This document shows positions 7,018 to 11,977 of a stretch of 11,977 nt of DNA, in pieces. Position numbers and translations under genes: made by a program. This DNA comes from Thermoflexales bacterium (GTDB taxonomy: Bacteria > Chloroflexota > Anaerolineae > Fen-1058): positions 1 through 11,977 of the forward strand of contig JAFGFO010000202.1 in the NCBI GenBank assembly GCA_016931085.1, read 5' to 3'. Every line of letters starts with the position of its first letter. Within the stretch, counting starts at the first letter, position 1. Under the pieces are notes generated by a model. It saw only the letters and a program-made list of their open reading frames with translations. It searched no databases and had not been told where the DNA came from.

Positions 7018-7025
<8 letters not shown>
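6237..7025 (-). CDS. rfbF: Glucose-1-phosphate cytidylyltransferase
   Basis: The 262-residue protein condenses CTP with glucose-1-phosphate to give CDP-glucose and pyrophosphate, committing glucose to CDP-deoxysugars. Its length fits the family (about 257). Visible motifs are LVGGAGTRM (10-18, nucleotide loop), PPKAMV (25-30, with the conserved Lys), WHVMKIY (39-45), YGDGVGD (133-139, metal-binding Asp), QKP (182-184), NAGFFVFE (191-198) and [11 protein letters not shown] (234-244), ending in PWKVW as in RfbF proteins. The start ATG at 7025 is preceded by GAAGGG (complement of 7033-7038) with 7 bases of spacing. It overlaps the end of mtnA by 8 bases and is followed after 5 bases by rfbG, so the three genes form one translationally coupled unit. 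The C-terminal motifs and the rfbG neighbour separate it from thymidylyl- and uridylyltransferases. Confidence 0.93.
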
Positions 7026-8091
<1,066 letters not shown>

Positions 8092-8165
8092 GATAGTTCG
8101 GCCTCTCTGCCGCCCGTAATCATAACAGAAGGTTGGCGTTTGTGCAAGACCTGTTCCGAAAATAA

Positions 8166-8241
8166 ACCACGAAGGACACGGCGGCGATGATGCCGAGGGA
8201 CGCGCAGGAAAAACCTTTGTGTTCTTTGTGCCCTTCGTGGT
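8166..8241. repeat. Inverted repeat ACCACGAAGG...CCTTCGTGGT in the glpX-mtnA gap
   Basis: ACCACGAAGGACAC (8166-8179) and GTGCCCTTCGTGGT (8228-8241) are complementary at 13 of 14 positions around a 48-base centre, in the 160-base gap between glpX and mtnA. This word family is common between genes in many environmental bacteria (recalled, not checked). No promoter, riboswitch or tRNA was recognised in the rest of the gap. It could attenuate transcription from glpX into mtnA, but no T-run typical of an intrinsic terminator follows on the minus strand. Confidence 0.6.
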
Positions 8242-8251
8242 GAAATAAGGA

Positions 8252-9238
8252 CTAACCGATCACGTGATTGGCGTGGATCAGGCGGCGGGTGCCGGTCTCA
8301 CAGCGCAGCACCAGCGATTCGGTCTCGGCCTCGCTGCCGTGGTAGCGCACGCCAGACAGCATTGAGCCGTCAGTGATGCCGGTGGCGGCAAAGAAAATCT
8401 CGCGGCCCGCGACCAGCTCATCACAGGTGAATATCTTGTGCGTACTGAGCTGGGCAGCCTCGATGGCGGCTCGTTCCAACTCGCTTTGGGGTGCCAGCCG
8501 TCCCAACATTCCCCCTCCAACGGCTTTGACAGCACAGGCAGAGATCAGCCCCTGTGACACCCCCCCCATCCCCATGAGGATATCGACCCCCAGTTGGGGG
8601 ATGGCCGCCATGAGCGCGCCGGCCACGTCGCCGTCGGCGCGCAGCATCACACGGGCGCCGGCAGCGCGGATCTCCTCGATCAGCGGGCGATGACGGGTGC
8701 GTTCCAACACGAACACGATCAGGTCGCGCACGGCTTTCCCCTTTACTCGCGCGATCAGGGCCAGCGTCCAGGCCGCCGGCGCATCCAGGCACTCTGGCAC
8801 CAATGCCTTGGCGGCTTCGCCGTCTACCACGATTTTCTCCATATAGACAGCCGGCGCCAGCGCGCACATCGAGCCGCGGGGGGCCACGCCGGCCACGGCG
8901 ATGGCATCCGGATGCCCGCGAGCCAGCAGATTGCGGCCCTCGATCGGGTCGACAACCACATCCATGGCCGGTCCAAGCCCCGTGCCCACGCGCTGGCAAC
9001 TGTCTAACGGAGAAGGCTTGCCGTGTTTGACCTCTTCGCCGATCACGATGCAGCCGTCCATGTCCAGCGTGTTCAAGGCTTGCCGCATCGCTTCGGCGGC
9101 AGCCACATCGGCCTCATCTGGCTTGCCCAGCCCCATCCAGCGCCCGGCACTAAGCGCGGCTGCCTCGGTGACCCGCACCAGGTCCAGCCCCAAGTTGCGC
9201 GGAGGATGTTGGGAATCGATGTGCAATTCAGTTGCCAT
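8252..9238 (-). CDS. glpX: Class II fructose-1,6-bisphosphatase-like protein (GlpX family), divergent metal site
   Basis: The 328-residue protein is close to E. coli GlpX in length (336) and aligns throughout, starting with [20 protein letters not shown] (15-34). GlpX hydrolyses fructose-1,6-bisphosphate in gluconeogenesis with divalent metal. By alignment with the E. coli sequence as I remember it, metal ligands Asp33, Glu57, Asp85 and Glu88 correspond to Asp44, Glu68, Asp97 and Glu100 here (VDPIEG, 96-101). The otherwise conserved GEGE-x-DEAPML segment is replaced by [12 protein letters not shown] (67-78), Lys29 by Pro40, and the fifth ligand Glu213 by Gln229 (GGVSQG). It may be a divergent subfamily with another substrate or weak activity. 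No clear Shine-Dalgarno sequence precedes the ATG at 9238, but the conserved N-terminus fixes the start closely. It lies 100 bases downstream of ridA on the same strand and may share its promoter. Confidence 0.8.
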   Translation of the reverse strand: MATELHIDSQHPPRNLGLDLVRVTEAAALSAGRWMGLGKPDEADVAAAEAMRQALNTLDMDGCIVIGEEVKHGKPSPLDSCQRVGTGLGPAMDVVVDPIEGRNLLARGHPDAIAVAGVAPRGSMCALAPAVYMEKIVVDGEAAKALVPECLDAPAAWTLALIARVKGKAVRDLIVFVLERTRHRPLIEEIRAAGARVMLRADGDVAGALMAAIPQLGVDILMGMGGVSQGLISACAVKAVGGGMLGRLAPQSELERAAIEAAQLSTHKIFTCDELVAGREIFFAATGITDGSMLSGVRYHGSEAETESLVLRCETGTRRLIHANHVIG

Positions 9239-9338
9239 GAAAATCAGATCAGGCTATAATGGCCATTCCAAGGATTGTGTCAGGTTTAAGGTCTCAGGTG
9301 CAAGACCCACGCTGCCGGCATTTCCGAATGGCGCGCCA

Positions 9339-9773
9339 TCAAGACATGATGGCCGCCACCGCCTCGATTTCGACGCGCACACCCAGTGGCAACGCCGCCA
9401 CCTGGACGGTTGAGCGCGCTGGCGGCGACTGATCGGGCGGGAAGAATTCGGCGTAAACGGCGTTCATCGCCTGGAAATCAGCCATGTCCGCCAGGAAGAC
9501 GGTGGTCTTGACCACCGTCGCTAGCGTTGCCCCGGCGGCCTCCAGGATGGCCTGGAGATTGTTCAAAACCTGGCGTGTCTGAACGCTGATGTCGCCGTCG
9601 ACCAATTTCCCGCTGGGATCGAGTGGGATTTGGCCGGCGCTAAACACCAGGTGGCCGATTTTTATGGCTTGCGAGTATGGCCCGATGGCCTTGGGTGCCC
9701 CCTCGGTGGCGATGGCTTGTTTTTGTGGCGGGACAAAACTTTCGGCGCGACCAACTTGGAGTGTTTGAAGCAT
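9339..9773 (-). CDS. ridA: RidA family reactive enamine/imine deaminase
   Basis: The 144-residue protein is a RidA (YjgF/YER057c/UK114) member. These trimeric cytosolic enzymes hydrolyse reactive 2-aminoacrylate and other imines released by PLP enzymes. Visible motifs are [14 protein letters not shown] (23-36), GQIPLDP (47-53), [17 protein letters not shown] (65-81), [14 protein letters not shown] (87-100), [13 protein letters not shown] (117-129) with the catalytic Arg120, and VEIEAVA (134-140). The start at 9773 is chosen for its strong AGGAGG (complement of 9779-9784) 5 bases upstream and the promoter behind it. The longer open frame to 9881 crosses the promoter and a hairpin. About 17 residues precede the usual family start, so the N-terminus is slightly extended. 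It is the first gene after a good promoter and heads the long co-directional minus-strand series. Confidence 0.93.
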   Translation of the reverse strand: MLQTLQVGRAESFVPPQKQAIATEGAPKAIGPYSQAIKIGHLVFSAGQIPLDPSGKLVDGDISVQTRQVLNNLQAILEAAGATLATVVKTTVFLADMADFQAMNAVYAEFFPPDQSPPARSTVQVAALPLGVRVEIEAVAAIMS

Positions 9774-9819
9774 AATGACCTCCTCGATAAAACAGTGTTC
9801 AGAAACGACGACTACCGAC

Positions 9820-9848
9820 ATTTTAATGGCAAGCCAACAGCTTGTCAA
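9820..9848 (-). promoter_or_regulatory. Strong sigma-70-like promoter for ridA
   Basis: On the minus strand the consensus -35 box TTGACA (complement of 9843-9848) is followed after exactly 17 bases by TAAAAT (complement of 9820-9825), one mismatch from consensus. Transcription would start near 9813, giving a leader of about 40 bases containing the AGGAGG site. It could drive ridA and possibly the downstream series glpX, mtnA, rfbF, rfbG. Confidence 0.72.
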
Positions 9849-9852
9849 GGCT

Positions 9853-9893
9853 GCCTTTTCGTAGGGTGGCTGGGCGCCCACCCCTACGAAGGC
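9853..9893. repeat. Hairpin between the divergent ridA and kinase promoters
   Basis: TTCGTAGGGTGG (9858-9869) pairs with CCACCCCTACGAA (9878-9890) with one bulged C. GCC/GGC (9853-9855 and 9891-9893) extends the stem, and the palindrome GGGCGCCC (9872-9879) overlaps the loop and the inner edge of the right arm. The GTAGGG/CCCTAC words recur in the hairpin downstream of the kinase gene (11895-11970), so the two appear to be members of one family. It separates the two promoters and could be a regulator site or an inert repeat. Confidence 0.65.
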
Positions 9894-9921
9894 GAATTTT
9901 ACCCATTGTCAAATCCGCCTG

Positions 9922-9948
9922 TTGCACTTGCCAAGTCAGTGGTATAAT
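9922..9948 (+). promoter_or_regulatory. Promoter for the protein kinase gene
   Basis: A perfect -10 box TATAAT lies at 9943-9948. The best -35 candidate, TTGCAC (9922-9927), is only 15 bases upstream, which is short. Transcription would begin near 9955, leaving a leader of about 20 bases with GGACGGG before the ATG at 9978. Confidence 0.55.
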
Positions 9949-9977
9949 AGGTTGAAACGGATGGACGGGTTTGTCAT

Positions 9978-11873
9978 ATGAGCTCACCAACTGATACACG
10001 CCGGATCACAAGCAGCTTGGCGCGAGGCAGCACCCGCACCGGGGGCACGCTCACCGCCGGCCAGGTGCTGCAGCAGCGTTACCAGATCCAGGGCATCCTG
10101 GGCATGGGCGGCATGAGCGCCGTGTACCAGGCGCGTGACTTGCGTTTCCCGAACGTCACCAAGCTGGCCGCCGTCAAGGAAATGGTCAACGTCGCGCCGG
10201 ATCCACAACTGCGCGCGCTGGCCATCCAGAACTTTGAGCGTGAGGCCAACATCCTGGCTACCCTCTCGCACCCGGCCATCCCCAAGGTCTATGACTATTT
10301 CAGCGAGCACAATCGTAGTTACCTGGTGATCGAGTTCATCGATGGGGTTGACCTGGAGGCGCACCTGGTCCAGGTCGAGGGACTGCTGTCGCCCGAACTG
10401 GTGTTGGAATGGACGCTTCAACTGTGCGAGGTGTTGAGCTATCTTCACAGTTACGATCCCCCCATCATCTTTCGAGACATGAAGCCTTCGAATGTGATGC
10501 TGGACAAGCACGGCCAGATCCGGCTGGTGGATTTTGGCATTGCCAAATTGTTCCAGTCTGGTCAAAAAGGCACTATGATCGGCACGGAGGGTTACAGCCC
10601 GCCCGAGCAATACCAGGGCATTGCCAGCCAGCGCGGCGATGTCTACGCCCTGGGGGCGACGCTGCACCACTTGTTGACCAAGCAAGACCCCCGCCTGGAA
10701 CCGCCGTTTTCATTTCACGACCGGCCTATCCAGATCGCTAACCCGAAGGTGCCCGATGGCCTGGTGGCCGTGATCATGCGCGCCCTGGAATACGAGGCGG
10801 ACAAGCGCTGGGCAACGATTACGGAGATGCAGCGTGCCTTCGAGGCGCTGCGAGGCCCCGCGCCCCCTGAGATGATGGGGCGGGCGACGCCGGGGACAGT
10901 GCATATCGGCAGCGGAGACATGCAGGCCTTGTGGCGCTTTAGTTGTGAAGACGAGGTCCGCTCGACCCCGGCGGTGTCGGATGGTGTCGTGTACGTGGGC
11001 GCCTACGATCACAACTTGTATGCCCTGGATGCTCAAAGCGGTAAATTCCTGTGGAAATACCCCACCGATGGAGGCATCGCTTCCTCACCGTGCGTTGCCG
11101 AGGATCGCGTGATGGTCGGCTCGGAAGATAAGGTGTTTTACACCATACACACGACCAGCGGGCGTATCGTTTGGACCTGTCCCACAGAAGGCAAGATCAG
11201 GTCTTCTCCTTATATGTACTTCGGGCATGCCTTGTTTGGCTCGGACGACGCGAATCTGTACGCGGTTAATCTTCAAAGCGGACGGGTCGCCTGGAAGTTC
11301 CACACCGGCGGCCCGGTGCGCTGCAAGCCGGCTGTAGAGAGCGAGACGATTTACTTTAGCAGCTCGGATGGAAATATTTATGCCCTGGACATGAGCGGCA
11401 AATCGCGTTGGCAGTTTGCCTGCCGGCGCAGCGTCATCTCCTCGCCGGCGCTGGCCCAGGGCCTGCTTTTTGTCGGCTCGGATGACTACCAGGTGTATGG
11501 GCTTGATGCCCGCTCGGGTTGGGCCGTCTGGCGCTTTCGCACCGGCAAACCGGTCGTCTCTTCACCGGCCGTGCTGGACGACATTGTGTACATTGGTTCG
11601 GCCGACGCGCACTTGTATGCCTTGAGCACCGACACGGGCCGCCTGGTTTGGAAGTTCAAGACCGAGGGGCAGATCACCTCGTCTCCGGCGCTCGCCGGTG
11701 ACGCCGTGTATATCGGCTCCGTGGATGGCAGTGTATACAGTGTGGATGCCAAGACGGGCAAACTGCGTTGGCGCTTTCAAACGGGGGGGGCGGTCACGTC
11801 ATCGCCCACCATTGCCGGCGATATCCTCTATATCGGATCGACGGACAAAAGCCTGTATGCATTGGTGCTCTAG
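9978..11873 (+). CDS. Soluble Ser/Thr protein kinase with C-terminal eight-repeat PQQ-type beta-propeller
   Basis: The 631-residue protein starts with a Ser/Thr-rich, basic tail (1-28), then a Hanks-type kinase domain (about 35-292): Gly loop GILGMGG (39-45), Lys67 in AVKEM, Glu89 in FEREANIL, FRDMKPSN (165-172) with catalytic Asp167 (Phe in place of the His of HRD), DFG (185-187) and SPPE (207-210). A short Pro/Gly linker without a membrane helix leads to a propeller (about 316-631) of 40-residue repeats with the pattern VYxGSxDxxLYALDxxTGxxxWxF...SSPA. Seven full repeats follow an initial LWRF...STPAV strand set, and the last repeat stops at LYALVL. The two ends would therefore complete an eighth blade. 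It likely phosphorylates proteins in the cytoplasm, with the propeller sensing a ligand or binding partners. Start: ATG at 9978 after GGACGGG. It diverges from ridA, and its target is unknown. Confidence 0.93.
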   Translation: MSSPTDTRRITSSLARGSTRTGGTLTAGQVLQQRYQIQGILGMGGMSAVYQARDLRFPNVTKLAAVKEMVNVAPDPQLRALAIQNFEREANILATLSHPAIPKVYDYFSEHNRSYLVIEFIDGVDLEAHLVQVEGLLSPELVLEWTLQLCEVLSYLHSYDPPIIFRDMKPSNVMLDKHGQIRLVDFGIAKLFQSGQKGTMIGTEGYSPPEQYQGIASQRGDVYALGATLHHLLTKQDPRLEPPFSFHDRPIQIANPKVPDGLVAVIMRALEYEADKRWATITEMQRAFEALRGPAPPEMMGRATPGTVHIGSGDMQALWRFSCEDEVRSTPAVSDGVVYVGAYDHNLYALDAQSGKFLWKYPTDGGIASSPCVAEDRVMVGSEDKVFYTIHTTSGRIVWTCPTEGKIRSSPYMYFGHALFGSDDANLYAVNLQSGRVAWKFHTGGPVRCKPAVESETIYFSSSDGNIYALDMSGKSRWQFACRRSVISSPALAQGLLFVGSDDYQVYGLDARSGWAVWRFRTGKPVVSSPAVLDDIVYIGSADAHLYALSTDTGRLVWKFKTEGQITSSPALAGDAVYIGSVDGSVYSVDAKTGKLRWRFQTGGAVTSSPTIAGDILYIGSTDKSLYALVL

Positions 11874-11894
11874 GAGCTTGTCGGAGAGATACCC

Positions 11895-11970
11895 GTAGGG
11901 CAGGTTTCCATACCTGCCACAGGCGCGGCGGCTATCCGCAGGATGCCTTTGGCGTAGAAAGCCGCCCTAC
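11895..11970. repeat. Nested hairpins downstream of the kinase gene (GTAGGGC...GCCCTAC); possible terminator
   Basis: The outer arms GTAGGGC (11895-11901) and GCCCTAC (11964-11970) enclose a 7-bp stem GGCAGGT/ACCTGCC with a 6-base loop (11899-11918) and a second pair GGCGGCT/AGCCGCC (11927-11933 and 11960-11966). It begins 21 bases after the kinase stop codon. No long T-run follows, so it is not a textbook intrinsic terminator. It shares GTAGGG/CCCTAC ends with the hairpin at 9853-9893. Confidence 0.6.
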
Positions 11971-11977
11971 AAAACGC

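Noticed and set aside
8092..8251. SAM or other riboswitch ahead of mtnA
   Set aside because: No conserved aptamer helices or motifs were recognised; the gap is accounted for mainly by one inverted repeat.
9255..9260. TATAAT on the plus strand between glpX and ridA
   Set aside because: No -35 box at proper distance and no plus-strand gene follows; on the minus strand it does not read as a -10 box.
9774..9881. Extended RidA start at 9881
   Set aside because: It would read through the ridA promoter and the intergenic hairpin. The ATG at 9773 has AGGAGG at 5 bases, and the family normally starts close to the [14 protein letters not shown] motif.
11783..11790. Run of eight G in the kinase gene (and a similar C run in glpX) as a possible frameshift site
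   Set aside because: Both genes continue in frame with conserved family motifs on either side of the run.

Overview
The window is GC-rich, tightly packed bacterial DNA. It holds eleven protein-coding genes, one of them cut by the left edge. No RNA gene, CRISPR array, transposase or phage gene was seen, and no gap between genes exceeds about 205 bases. The gene repertoire and the abundant short degenerate repeats between genes suggest a Chloroflexota (Anaerolineae-like) genome. That is an inference from style, not from a marker gene.

Layout. Ten genes lie on the minus strand. In transcription order (right to left) they are: ridA (9773-9339), a class II fructose-bisphosphatase relative, glpX (9238-8252), mtnA (8091-7018), rfbF/ddhA (7025-6237), rfbG/ddhB (6231-5254), a fused SDR + RfbH/DdhC gene (5187-2824), a family 2 glycosyltransferase (2675-1977), a PfkB-family kinase (1824-865), a four-helix membrane protein (740-294) and the start of an unrecognised gene (119-1). 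One gene lies on the plus strand: a Ser/Thr protein kinase fused to an eight-repeat PQQ-type beta-propeller (9978-11873), divergent from ridA. Good sigma-70-like promoters stand before ridA, the kinase and the truncated left-edge gene.

How the genes work together. rfbF, rfbG and the RfbH half of the fusion are the first three steps of the CDP-3,6-dideoxyhexose pathway: glucose-1-phosphate to CDP-glucose, then CDP-4-keto-6-deoxyglucose, then C3 dehydration by a PMP/[2Fe-2S] enzyme. The SDR half is a plausible later reductase or epimerase, and the glycosyltransferase may act on a lipid-linked sugar. The usual reductase partner of RfbH (DdhD/E3) is not in the window. mtnA overlaps rfbF by 8 bp, so a methionine-salvage isomerase is co-transcribed with the sugar genes. 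ridA, glpX and the PfkB kinase add general metabolite housekeeping around the cluster.

The most unusual signal is in the repeats. Three unrelated short-unit arrays (8-mer, 7-mer and 13-mer units) each begin at the 3' end of a gene and supply its stop codon (pfkB-type kinase, glycosyltransferase, rfbG). A fourth element, about 80 bp with 18-nt inverted ends, lies where the SDR gene should end. It has no in-frame stop, so the SDR reads straight into rfbH. A fifth, a perfect 14-bp palindromic hairpin, is inserted in frame inside the SDR domain. Together they suggest that repeats inserted near gene ends are reshaping gene boundaries, and in one case have fused two enzymes of one pathway.
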